In this document: piece by piece, positions 37,098-46,730 of the stretch | Layout of the letters: every line of letters begins with the position of its first letter | Numbering within the stretch: the first letter of the stretch is position 1 | Assembly: GCF_943734655.1 (NCBI RefSeq) | Contig: NC_071355.1 | Span: forward strand, 74,361,449 to 74,425,448 | Source of the DNA: Sabethes cyaneus | Lineage: Eukaryota > Arthropoda > Insecta > Diptera > Culicidae | Length of the DNA: 64,000 bases | Direction: 5' to 3' | Position numbers and translations under genes: made by a program | Notes under the pieces: generated by a model | The model's input: the letters and a program-made list of their open reading frames with translations, nothing else | Database searches by the model: none | What the model was told of the DNA's origin: nothing

Positions 37098-37269
37098 AAC
37101 CCAGTCGTCGTATATTCGAATCTCGGCTAGGCGGTGCTTGCTAGATAGAATCAGTAGGATCGTTACACTGGCCCCGTAATTTTCCTGTACTCTATACAGC
37201 CGGCTGCGAAGTCTGTCGATAAAGAAGGGTAATGTCTAATGACGGTTTAAACCCACGGCTTTGCTTTTT
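37098..37269 (+). mobile_element. SINE family A, 5'-truncated, with target duplication
   Basis: Starts just before box B (GTCGTCGTATATTCGAATCT) and runs through the full body to CACGGCTTTGCTTTTT. Flanked by the 11-bp repeat TACATTCATAC at 37,087-37,097 and 37,270-37,280. The box-A region is missing although both duplications are intact, so truncation happened during insertion and not later. Confidence 0.85.
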
Positions 37270-37488
37270 TACATTCATACTCACGTTCCTCGTCCCTCCC
37301 TCTGTTGGCTCTCTCCCCTCCTTCTGTTACGTTGCCAATTATACATCTTTTTGCTCTCTGAAAACACGGAAGAGAAACAAAGCCTTTTTTATATCAATTT
37401 ATCTTTTGTTAAAGGTTAACAAAAAATAAATGTTAAACTAAACTCATGTGGAACGAGGTGGGTAAAGTAGAGAAAGCATTGAAAGAAG

Positions 37489-37664
37489 GGTAAAACCCAA
37501 TTACACACAAGCACGCATGAAATTCAATAAGCATATCGCTCTTTATCGCTATTGAGCGATTATAGCAAAGAAATACAGTGCGGGTCATACAGCAAACACC
37601 CGGGCGATATCACAATAGATCAACGATACTGGTCGCAGTGATGGGTCCATACAGGAAAAAAATG
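37489..37664 (+). mobile_element. SINE family B, 5'-truncated copy
   Basis: Matches the 3' part of the SINE at 39,813-40,276: GGGTAAAACCC, CACAAGCACGCAT, ACACCCGGGC, ATTACAATAGATCAA-type sequence and a CCATACA plus A-run tail. The tRNA-like head is absent. Confidence 0.75.
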
Positions 37665-37671
37665 TTTACAT

Positions 37672-38326
37672 AAGGTGTATTTCTAATTCCCGTCTTAGTA
37701 AGTAAAACCATTCTAATTTTCATCATTTGTTGGATGGATTTAATGAATACTCCAAAAGTTCTTGTGCTAATTCGACTAAAACACACTTACCTTCCGATCC
37801 GTGAACTTTGAAATCACTGAAAAGCGATTATTAAAGCATATTATTGAAATTACGCAACTGAATTTCTTTCTTAAATTCGTCGTACCGTTTTAAAATCCGT
37901 TCATCAAAATTTTTTTATCGTCCGAACTAAAAATCACAGCAATGTTTACGAAGCTAACGCGCATGTGTTTGTGTAGGACGACATGACAAATGTTATTCTG
38001 CAAAATTTCTGCAGGTCAGGCAAGTTTTCCTGGCTGTAGAATAACGACAATGCCTTGCGTGAGTTATTTTCATTTATGATCGACATTTTCTTCTTTGTCG
38101 CACGAAAAAACGTAGGAAATTTGACTGGTAGGACTTCTTTAATGATAAAAAGCATTTAAATAGATCTCAGCTCACTTTGATTGATCGCGTATGATAGACA
38201 ACAAACTAAAATATTAGGGAATAACTAGTTTTGGGTTGTGTGTCATAAAAATGCTGATATTTTTAATAATTTGTATTGGATAGGACGGGAATAGGCAATC
38301 ACGACGAAGTAGCAACATAACCTACC
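37672..38326 (+). repeat. 670-bp repeat family, copy B
   Basis: Near-identical to copy A at 16,445-17,125 over its whole length, with small indels (for example the ATGACGGAAATTAAAACG stretch of copy A is missing here). Left end TTCTAATTCCCGTC, right end AACATAACCTACC. Immediately follows the SINE B fragment. Confidence 0.75.
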
Positions 38327-38589
38327 AGTGATTATCATTATCATTCCTGAAAAGAAACGTAAGTGTGTGTTTTAAATTCAGCCCTCGGATCGGTAGTTTC
38401 TTTCTACCATGGTTTTTCTTTCTGTGTAGAACCTGTCGGTTTGAACTTAATTTCCTCTTGCATAACCTTAGATTAATTTCTTGCGCATAATGTACCGCTG
38501 AGAGTAACTCAAGAATCCTTCTTTCTTGACTAAGCAGAGGTTTACATCTCTATCAGAACATGCTGTTTACCTGAGAAATGCACATTTTG

Positions 38590-39745
38590 TGTTCCAGTTG
38601 CCTCGATAACCCTCGTGTTTGGTTGAAATTTGTGTTTCATTGGTATGAGAGTCCTCCCTTCCAGAGGTGGGATGGCTCTCGAACCACCATAGAAGAAAAT
38701 TCTGCTTCCAAAAACCCCCACATGCCAAATTTAGTTTCATTTCCTTGATCAGTTCTCGAGTTATGTATAAATTTGGGCTAATTAAAGGTTATTACGTTGA
38801 GCGTCTTAGCAGAATCTTGAATACGAGTTAAGAGCAGGGATGGTCCGATGATTTTGACTCAATTTTGATTCATTTGATAGTACCGTCTCCGCCGAGCAAA
38901 ATTTGGCAAAGTTGTATTTAGGCCATTTGTAGAACTAGTTATTATCTACAATTTTGCTGAATAAAGTTTTGCTGTATTTTTTATAGTTACGGAGCTACAG
39001 TGCTAGTACCTCATTACTAACTAAGTGAACATTCATTTAGTTACTAATGAGGTACTAGCATTGTAGCTCCGTAACTACTAACTACATAAGATACAGCAAA
39101 ACTTTTTTCGGCAAAATTGAAGATAATAACTAGTTCTACAAATGTCTCACATATAACTTTGTCAAATTTTGCTCAACTGCCAAATGAATCAAAATTGAGT
39201 GAATGTGATCGGACCGTCCCTGGTTAAGAGCAAAGTTTTTCAAAAATTAAACTAAATTTGGGTTTCAGTTGTATGAGAGCCCCCCCCCCCCCCCCTTCCT
39301 TTCAGAGGAGGCATGATGTCTCGAACCACCATATAGAAAATCGTTTCCAAAAATCCTCATATGCAAAATTTGGTTCCATTTGCTTGGTTAGTTCTCGAGT
39401 TATGCAGAAATTTCTGTTTTATTAGTATGTGAGCCCCCTACCCGCTTAAAAATGCGGAGGGGTCTAACACCACCATAGAAAAAAGTCTACCTCCAAAATC
39501 CCCACATTCCAAACATGGTTTCATTCATTTGCTTGAGTAGTTCTCGAGTTATGATGAAATTTCTGTTTCATTTGTATGGGTGCCCCCACTTCCAGAGGGG
39601 AGAGGGGTCTCAAACCATCATAAGAATCTTTCTTGGCCCCAAAAACCCGTGCATACATATTTTCACGCTGATCGGTTCAGTAATTTTCGAGTCTATAATG
39701 AACATACAAACAGACAGATATTCATTTCCATATATGGTGAGGGTC
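38590..39745 (-). mobile_element. Helitron interior fragment with tandem ~150-bp units
   Basis: Three to four repeats of a unit containing GTTCTCGAGTTATG, AAATTTCTGTTTCATT and GTATGGGAGCCCCC-like sequence, then a CCACCATAGAA block. The same unit fills Helitrons at 17.3, 46.7-48.5 and 50.7 kb. The 5' portion of the family (CAAACAGACAGATATTCATT in reverse) marks the right edge. No CTAG terminus was seen, and a hAT-like MITE (38,835-39,222) is inserted in it. Confidence 0.7.
38835..39222. mobile_element. hAT-like foldback MITE, copy 1
   Basis: 388 bp, bounded by the 8-bp duplication GTTAAGAG at 38,827-38,834 and 39,223-39,230. Ends are CAGGGATGGTCCGATGA and, on the other strand, CAGGGACGGTCCGATCA. 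Nearly the whole element folds on itself: ATTTTGATTCATTTG, GTTATTATCTACAATTTT-type, GAGGTACTAGCA and GTAGCTCCGTAACTA all have inverted partners. CAGGG ends plus an 8-bp duplication indicate hAT mobilisation (family knowledge). Non-coding. Confidence 0.9.
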
Positions 39746-39812
39746 TTCTGAGTCTCTCGACATCGAATGACGCACGTTGTGGGAAGAAAGCATGAAGTAT
39801 TTCTGCACGCGG

Positions 39813-40276
39813 GGGGCTCTGTAGCCGCAAGGTTACCGAGTCTGCTTTGACAAGCGAATGGTCATGGGTTCGAATCTTAGTAGAATCAGGCCATTCGATG
39901 TCAAAGTGACTTTAGCATGGGTTTATTCTCTGGCCCCTCATCACCCTTCCTTCATGCTGAGTTTTACATTATCCCGAAGACGCTTCTTATGGTTAGTATA
40001 CTGGTATGAGCACCTAATGAGGAAATGGTTTTGAACCTCAGGAGGACTCACCAGTGCTAACTATAACGAGGCGAAACAGGTTTGGTATAGTAGGACATGC
40101 ATCGAAGCATGGGTAAAACCCTCAACACATAAGCACGCATAAAAAATATAAGCTTATCGTTTGCTCAATAACGATAAAGCACAGAAATGCAGTGCAGAAT
40201 ACAGCATACACCCGGGCAACATTACAATAGATCAATAATGTTGTGGTCAAAGTGATAAGCCCATACAAAAAAAAAA
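39813..40276 (+). mobile_element. SINE family B, full-length 464 bp
   Basis: Flanked by the 11-bp duplication TCTGCACGCGG at 39,802-39,812 and 40,277-40,287. The head is tRNA-like: GGCTCTGTAGCCGCAAGGTT (box-A-like) and GGTCATGGGTTCGAATCTTA (box B), followed by a long unrelated body with CCCTTCCTTCATGCTGAG and GGGTAAAACCCTCAACAC, and a poly-A tail. Polymerase III transcription and LINE-driven retroposition are inferred from this layout. Confidence 0.88.
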
Positions 40277-40596
40277 TCTGCACGCGGAATATTCTTTGCA
40301 TCCAGAGCAACATATCTTGCTCCTTCCCATAGTGGACTAGGTAGACCAGGACTAGGTAGTAGACTAGGAACCACTTTCTTTAACCAATCCGATGTTACCT
40401 GGTCTTTGCTAGAAAGAACCAGGTACCCGGACTTGTACGAGCAGTTAAACAACTTAGGCTTGACCTGCTCGTTCCGTTGCTGCTCTATCGCTACTAATAG
40501 AGCAGCCTGTATAGAATCTAGCTGTGCCGTACTCAGTTCAGTGCTGGGATAGTCCTCAGAGAGGATCACAACTCTAATCTGACCTACGGCCTCCAT
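40277..40596 (-). pseudogene. DUF4780-like domain fragment, probably LINE-derived
   Basis: The minus-strand frame 40,596-40,288 encodes MEAVGQIRVVILSEDYPSTE, then LSTAQLDSIQAALLVAI, KPKLFNCSYKSGYLVLSSKD and LWEGARYVALDAKNIPRAD. I recall this pattern as DUF4780, a domain found in insect proteins and often associated with retroelements. The frame is clean for about 105 codons, then runs into the SINE B insertion at the duplicated target; the residues after IPRAD come from the SINE tail. Either a truncated element ORF or a remnant gene exon. Confidence 0.55.
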
Positions 40597-40599
40597 GTA

Positions 40600-41174
40600 G
40601 CAGACACCAGTAGCTTCCGTCTTAATTACGTTACCAAAGATAATCAGTACAATGATAATTAATGATAATTAAAGTAATTCATTGGTAACCATTAATTATC
40701 AAAAACTAATGACAATCAGAGGTAATCAGTAAAGTAATCAAAGGTAACTTATTTCCAATGTGCGTTGCAATCATTGGTCTTATAAAACTCCTTGCGTGCA
40801 CGTGAACTAAATTTACAGACAAACAGACAGGACACTAGCGTTAATTCTATTTTCCCCATGCAAAGGCCACTCATTTCTCAAAACGGCTTGTTTCGTAACA
40901 TGGCCGCATCGCGGCACTTGAGTCTTCGTCAGACACTTTCTTCGAGTGTTGAGTATAAAATCGTATAAATGTCAAAACCTTACAATATAAAACCCTTCAA
41001 ATATAAGTTAGTCTGCAACATGAATAACTGAGGGTGTGCAAGCGGAACGTGTGAAATGATGTTTTTAAAGGATTTTCTTCTATGTGAATTCGTTAAATAA
41101 AACCCAATGTGAGCACAAATACTATTAATTTTGGTTTTAGACTACGATTTTTTATGTAAAACTAAATCTTAGAG
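40600..41174. other. No gene; AT-rich imperfect palindromes
   Basis: 40,630-40,750 is full of GATAATTA / TAATTATC and GTAATCA / TGATTAC pieces and would fold readily. Nothing coding. Confidence 0.45.
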
Positions 41175-41182
41175 CTGTGATC

Positions 41183-41574
41183 CAGGAATGGCTCGATCAC
41201 TTTGTCTGAATTCACATTCATTTGACAGTACCTTCTCTGCCAAGCAAAATTTGACAAAGTTTTGTATGGAACATTTGTAGAATTAGTTATTATCTACAAT
41301 TTTGCTGAATAATATTTTGCTGAATCTTCTGTAGCTACGGCGCCAAAATGCTAGTAACTCGTTAATGATTAAATGAACGTTCACTTAATAGCTGAAGAAG
41401 TACTAGCATTGTAGCACCGTAAATACAAAAGATACAGCAATACTTTATTCAGAAAAGTTGTAGATAATAACTAGTTCTTCAATCGTCCCATATACAACTT
41501 TTTGAAATTATGCATGACTGAGACGGTACTGTCAAATGAATGTGAATTGAGTCAAAGTGATTGTGCCTTCCCTG
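41183..41574. mobile_element. hAT-like foldback MITE, copy 2
   Basis: 392 bp, same family as 38,835-39,222, with shared GTTATTATCTACAATTTTGC, GTACTAGCATTGTAGC and GATACAGCAA blocks. Ends CAGGAATGGCTCGATCA and, in reverse, CAGGGAAGGCACAATCA. Flanks CTGTGATC (41,175-41,182) and ATGTGATC (41,575-41,582) form an 8-bp duplication with one mismatch. More diverged than copy 1. Confidence 0.85.
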
Positions 41575-41579
41575 ATGTG

Positions 41580-43980
41580 ATCTTCGGATGCCGTATTTCG
41601 AATATATTCGAATCAAACTATTCAAAGAACTACTATAAAGCATAAACAGCATTGACAAAACACTGGCAAATGGAATGTATCAGTAGTTTTCCTGACGGAT
41701 ATTTATATCTTCCGGATCGTAAGATTCGGGCTCAGCTGGTTAAAAGAAAAGATGCTTCTGAAGTCCTCTTCGTTGCTAAACTTTTAAAGTGGGAAATAAA
41801 TACTGAACTATACCTACCCACCCTACCTCTGCTGAAAATTATGGTACTTTCAAATGACATATCGCATTTTGGAGAAAAACTTTCATACAACATTTGGGGC
41901 AATAAAGTTTGTTAACGATGGAATGAACAAGGAATGAATCCGCCTTTTAATCCCAGTCTATCCCAGTCGGAATCACTCATCGTTTAGTTGCTTCTGAAAG
42001 TATATTGATACTTTCAGAAGCAACTAAACGATGAGTGATTCCGACTCTCGATACAATTTAATAACTGTTGCTGTTTCCAGCTAACGATGGGGTCCTGCAG
42101 AGTGCAGACCGGCTCGCCTAGAATGACTCTATGGAAGATGTCGTCGTGCTGAACCGATTAGTCGAGTCAGTTGAACTGGAAGTGTCTCAAAATTGGCTGA
42201 CCTTAATTGACGAACCGTAAACCAGGGACATCTTCTTGCTGTACAATGTAATGTGTACAATAGTTCGATTTGTTCAACTACGTTGATGTACTTTACCGTT
42301 AAACCACAGCTACCGTACGATGGAGTCAAATTGATCTTTGTGTCATCACTGTATTTTCTCAGACTAATGAAGTAGTTTGTTCTTTCTTCTGTTTTCGGTG
42401 ACTGAAGTAGGCTTGCAGTTAAATTTAGTCTTCAATAGTTTGACCAACATAGCATAACATTACGATACTAATCGAACGGAGTTGGAAGAACGTAAAAAAT
42501 ACTTACAGTTTCAGCTAACAATCGTCTCTGACTAGCTTGACTGGCAGACTGAATGACTGACGAACTGATGACAGACAATTGCGATGGCCTAGAATTAGCG
42601 ATCATTTTCTCATAAGTCTCCAGCATAGCTCCGACTGGCACAGTAACGCAGACCCTCGACAAAGACGACGGGCAAGGCAACGGGCAAGCGGTAGGTAAAT
42701 CGGCGAGCACTCGGATGGCGGCGTTTGATGCTCTGGATTTCTGTTTTTATTTTCCTCCTCTGCGGAACGATGACTGAAGAAAACTGAAGTCACTGTTAGC
42801 ACGAAACTGAACATAATTATGCTGATTGGTTGCATAATTTGCCCAGTAAGCGCAAATATATGTGTGTTTACCGCGCGGGTACAGTTGTTTTTGTTTTTTT
42901 TTTTTTGCTGCTGCTGCGGCTCACGACGACGACGCGACGGCGCGGCGGGAATGTGGAAACAAAGCTGTCATTATTCAGTGCAGCCAGCGTTCCAACAACG
43001 ATGCTTGCCGTTGCTGTCGTCTTGCACTGGTTGTTATTTAGAGATATGTTCGTATAATTTATCGCTTTTGCTACTGGTTTTTATCTTATCGGTATATCCG
43101 TCGTTATAGCTTTAATGTGGTTACAGATGTCAATTGGAGCTTTATATTGTAGAAAACAGGTTTCGATTGAACTGTAAACAGAACCGTGTGCTGCTATCTA
43201 AATGGTATGCAATCGGTTGAAAAATCAATACGAATTTTATTCCGATTTCTTACACCGGCTAAAAATGATTCTAAAAATTCGAATTCTGGCAAGGTCTTAA
43301 ATGTAAAAAAATAGTTTGGGTTTTATTTGAATTTGTCACATGGTTTTGATTGTACTTTTCCAATTTTGTTTCGGCTTTTCTCACTTTTCCGTATTTTGTT
43401 CGAGTAATTGAGTTATCGCCGAATTAACAATTTTGACATCTTGAAAAACGAACAAATTGTAAGCTAGGTATTCACTGGCGGAATTCGATTCAATAAACCT
43501 TCTGAGGTAAACAAAACAAATGAATACACTCGCTAATGACACATTCCAGCGTTTCGGGACACAATTAGCACCCATTGTTACCGTCTGAATCGCCTCCTGT
43601 TTCACCAATTTTTTGGCAAATACCTTGTAAAATATTTGTTTAAAGAGTACTTTATTTTCCACTGGAAAGCCAGGGATTTGATGAAACAGGAACCGATCTG
43701 CATAGTAGGGATAGTGTCCCGTAACGCTGGAATGGGTCTAATGCTTTCAAATTTTCCTACCTTTCAGTAGGTAGGTAATCTGCTTTCGCTAAATTTGGCC
43801 GTCTAGTATGGAAGCGTGAATGTAGGTAAAAATAAACTGAAGACAGGTATTTTGATAAATTCTTTATTTAATCTCGTACCCTTTTGGTGGTTTCAACTAG
43901 TGTTGTAAGAGCAAAACTAATCGTTTAACTCGATAAGAGTCTTTTGCTACATCGCTATTACGAGCATTGAACCAGAATCG
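41580..43980. other. No gene recognised; one perfect palindrome
   Basis: Apart from the palindrome at 41,965-42,046, I find no supported gene. 42,880-42,960 is GC-rich with GCTGCTGCTGC and ACGACGACGCGACGG runs and may be a promoter or UTR island. A 93-codon minus-strand frame at 43,381-43,662 has no recognisable motif. Confidence 0.4.
41965..42046. repeat. Perfect 39-bp inverted repeat with 4-nt loop
   Basis: Left arm 41,965-42,003 and right arm 42,008-42,046 are exact reverse complements (starting AGTCGGAATCACTCATCG), separated by ATTG. There is no mismatch. This could be a very young snapback duplication, a hairpin RNA precursor, or an artefact of library or assembly processing. Confidence 0.92.
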
Positions 43981-44015
43981 CTTTAAGGTTGCCCTAATTA
44001 GATCATCTCGGAAAG

Positions 44016-45479
44016 ATGGCTTTGAGAAAAGAGGAACTCTGGACTGACCTGGCAGACGATATAAATCAAATCTACAAGCAAGGAAAGAATCCTTCAGTAC
44101 TCCATTACTTTGAACTTTATACAAAAGTTTACAACTACTGCTCCAACGTGCATCGAGAAAGGCTGGAATCCGCAAGAGCAAGCATGCAAGAGATGTATAA
44201 TCGATTGAAGGAGATCATTGAGAATTATGTACTCTCCTTACTGGATAGTAGAGTGGACGAGGACACAAAACGCTTGGATGAATATCAGTTTTCAAGTGCA
44301 GTCCTAAACGGAGCTTGTTACTTTGTGAATCGAGAGTGGCTAGAACGAGAGAGGGCTCAAGGTCGCAAAGACGTGTATGAAATATATCAACTGGCGGTAG
44401 TAACCTGGGTTAAGCATCTAAAACAACCAATTACGAATGCAGTACTTAAATTGATCGAGCGTGAACGTAACGGTGAAACAATTAATTCAAGCTTGATATC
44501 CGGCGTTTTAAATTGGTATGTAGAACTTGGTTTGAACAAACGCAGTGCGAATGCCGAAGGGCAAAATCTTTCTGTGTATAAAGAATGCTTCGAAAATGGG
44601 TTTCTTGAGGCCACTGAAATGTTCTACATCCGAAAAAGCGCGGAATTGCTGCGGGAGAATCCCATTACAGAGTACATGAAGCGTGTGGAACAACACCTGA
44701 ACGAAGAACAAAACCGTGGGCAAGTTTATTTACATGAAAGCACTCTAAAAAAGCTGGCGGAAACATGTGAGCGTGCTTTGATTAAAAATCACCTAGAGCA
44801 GTTTCAGGTTGGATTTCAAATTCTGCTCGATTACGACATGAACTCCGATCTACAGAGAATGTATTCACTGGTGGCACGCGTCATGTCACCTAATGTCTGC
44901 GTTGAACTGAAGACTATTTTTAAAACACATATTCATAACCAGGGACTGGCGGCAATCGCCAAGTACGCCGGAGCGGCTTTGAGTGACCCGCAAATTTACA
45001 TCCAGACGATTTTGGACGTCCACAGGAAATATAACGGTTTAGTACTTACTGCATTCAATAAGAATAGTTTTTTTGTGGAAGCTTTAGATATAGCATGTGG
45101 CAAATTTATAAACAGGAATGCAGTTACGGATGCAACCAAACGTCCTGGTAAAAGTTCCGAAATGCTTGCAAAGTATTGTGACCAGTTGTTGAGAAAATCC
45201 GGCAAGCCTCTAGAAAAAGGTAAACTTGAAGATGCTCTTAACCAAGTGATGATCGTTTTCGAGTTCATCGAAGATAAGGAGGCGTTTCGAAAGTTCTACA
45301 AAAAAATGCTCGCCAAACGTCTCATTCAACACACGTCTGCTAGTGATGATGCCGAAGCGTCAATGATTTCCAAACTTGAACAGGCATGTGGCGTTGAGTA
45401 CACAACTAAATTACAGCGAATGTTAGAAGACGGAGGAGTTTTAATGTATCTCAATGAAAAGTGTTGTGTATGTGCGTAG
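44016..45479 (+). CDS. Cullin-1 paralog, C-terminally truncated (487 aa)
   Basis: Starts at ATG 44,016 (MALRKEELWTDLADDINQIY), aligning with the starts of the two full copies downstream. Residues 31-42 (YFELYTKVYNYC) match the Skp1/F-box contact helix of Cul1. Later landmarks are ERNGETINSSLISGV, THIHNQGLAAIAK, SASDDAEASMISKLEQACG and LQRMLEDGG, all Cul1 hallmarks. After LNEK the similarity ends and the frame closes at VCA-stop. The globular C-terminal domain that grips Rbx1 and the winged-helix neddylation domain are gone (Cul1 is usually about 770 aa). Relative to the other copies it also lacks about 18 residues near position 75-90, so it is the most diverged. No introns and no internal stops. 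It could make a Skp1-binding, ligase-dead protein, or be a pseudogene that has not yet acquired stops. The upstream flank does not clearly match those of the other copies. Confidence 0.8.
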   Translation: MALRKEELWTDLADDINQIYKQGKNPSVLHYFELYTKVYNYCSNVHRERLESARASMQEMYNRLKEIIENYVLSLLDSRVDEDTKRLDEYQFSSAVLNGACYFVNREWLERERAQGRKDVYEIYQLAVVTWVKHLKQPITNAVLKLIERERNGETINSSLISGVLNWYVELGLNKRSANAEGQNLSVYKECFENGFLEATEMFYIRKSAELLRENPITEYMKRVEQHLNEEQNRGQVYLHESTLKKLAETCERALIKNHLEQFQVGFQILLDYDMNSDLQRMYSLVARVMSPNVCVELKTIFKTHIHNQGLAAIAKYAGAALSDPQIYIQTILDVHRKYNGLVLTAFNKNSFFVEALDIACGKFINRNAVTDATKRPGKSSEMLAKYCDQLLRKSGKPLEKGKLEDALNQVMIVFEFIEDKEAFRKFYKKMLAKRLIQHTSASDDAEASMISKLEQACGVEYTTKLQRMLEDGGVLMYLNEKCCVCA

Positions 45480-45880
45480 ATTTGTGAAGGGATGTTTGAC
45501 TTATGCGACGATATAACGGAATTCGAATAAATATTACAGGAATTATGATTTTTACGGAAGAATAATTGTACGCGCGAATGCGGTTTTATTTTCTCAATTT
45601 GCTTAATAAACATATAACTCAATTGCATAATATACCTATTTCGGATCAAACTTAGCCAGTGTATTTTTATTGTGCAGTTCGAACTATTGATTCTATGCCG
45701 AATTCAGAGGGGGTCACGCTTCTCGATTTTGGGCTGTCGTAAGGCACAATACAGATGACCAGGACGCATACAAGCTAGCCTAAAAAGTTTACAATAGAAG
45801 GGCCAATTATTAGCCATTTGCGATGGATAGGGGATGTCTCGTTCTCTGTTTGATTTAAATTTAAATTAACACTTTAAATT
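45480..45880. other. Downstream flank of truncated cullin copy; no cullin tail
   Basis: I looked for the missing Cul1 C-terminus in all frames and found none. AATAAATATTACAGG near 45,526 contains a possible AATAAA signal. Otherwise AT-rich. Confidence 0.5.
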
Positions 45881-45881
45881 A

Positions 45882-46204
45882 CACTCAAGTCGCTTATTAC
45901 GCGAAGAACATGTCCCGCGTAGATTCCGAAATTCGCGTTAAAAAACCGCGTAAATTCCAAAATTTGCGTAAAAAAACAAAATTTCGCGTAACAAAAACAT
46001 TGTCGATTTCAACACTACGCGAAAAAATAAACGTTTTGAGCACATCCGCGTAAATTCCGAAAATCGCGTAAAAAGAACCGCGCAAATTCCGAAATTCGCG
46101 TAAAAAAACGCGTAAATTCCGAAATTTGCGTGAAAAAAACGAGTAAATTCCGAAATTCGCGTAAAAATAGTCACGTAAAAACCGCGTAAAAAGCGACTTC
46201 AGTG
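45882..46204. mobile_element. MITE with internal 30-33-bp tandem repeats
   Basis: Ends CACTCAAGTCGCTTATTACG and, in reverse, CACTGAAGTCGCTTTTTACG, flanked by TA at 45,880-45,881 and 46,205-46,206. The interior is a run of about eight units built from CGCGTAAATTCCGAAATT and CGCGTAAAAA, several partly palindromic. Terminal inverted repeats plus TA duplication suggest a Tc1/mariner-type or related non-autonomous element. Confidence 0.8.
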
Positions 46205-46309
46205 TATTCTGTTTATTGAGTGTTGTAAATTATTGAAGCTATCTCGCTACTACTTAATGCACAGTCTTATAGGAGTTAGGATACATTTGTGCATAAGCAT
46301 ACGGAATTG

Positions 46310-46417
46310 CCCAAGTAACAATTTGGGATTTATTACACTCTTATGACACCATTTAAAACTAAAATTGGTCTTGAAAACCGCCATAAGAGTACAATAAAAC
46401 TCACATTGTTGCTTGGG
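46310..46417. repeat. 108-bp MITE, TIR CCCAAG(C/T)A family, copy 2
   Basis: Begins CCCAAGTAACAATTTGGGAT and ends, on the other strand, CCCAAGCAACAATGTGAGTT. The arms continue through TTATTACACTCTTATG and its partner CATAAGAGTACAATAAA. Nearly the whole element is stem. Matches 18,690-18,800. Confidence 0.85.
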
Positions 46418-46730
46418 TGGTTTGCTAAGCTGCTGCACCGTGAAAGTAGACCACAGTGATCCGATGCGCTGGTATTGCATTTGCAGCAATTACTTAAAGT
46501 GAAAATCGAATTCAATGCGTACCAAGTATGCAAACTAACACTCGTTCTCTACTTTGTTGCGATAATTTAAAAAAAAAAGTTAGATATTTAGAATACGCTA
46601 CACTTCCCTCCTTTAGCAGAATGTTGCAGTAAAATTAAATCATTCGAGAAATATGTATTACTTTATATGACCGCAAATCCTAAATCCCAATCCTAGCTTA
46701 ATCCTTCTATCAACCTGTTTTTATGTTCTA

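Larger units (their letters stand above)
35713..37440 (-). mobile_element. Helitron-like element (second family), 3' end clear
   Basis: On the minus strand the element ends AATCGGGCAATAAGCTAG with a CCCGA...TCGGG hairpin just upstream, followed by T, as for Helitron 3' ends. The hairpin and end differ from the GTCAGCTAG family. The body near 37,000-37,090 has CAAGTTTGATGAAGATCCG and is interrupted by a mariner (35,766-36,682) and a SINE (37,098-37,269). The 5' terminus was not located; 37,440 is only where the similarity of style stops. Confidence 0.5.

Noticed and set aside
41652..41915. 87-codon plus-strand frame
   Set aside because: No family resemblance; isolated in repeat-rich sequence.
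43381..43662. 93-codon minus-strand frame upstream of the first cullin copy
   Set aside because: No recognisable motif and no splice or conservation evidence; length is within chance for AT-rich DNA.
45440..45480. A spliced C-terminus for the truncated first cullin copy
   Set aside because: A weak GT (AAAAGTGTTGTG) is present, but no cullin C-terminal sequence appears downstream before the complete second copy.
45890..46200. CRISPR-like array
   Set aside because: Units are directly adjacent with no unique spacers, ends are inverted repeats, and the genome is animal.
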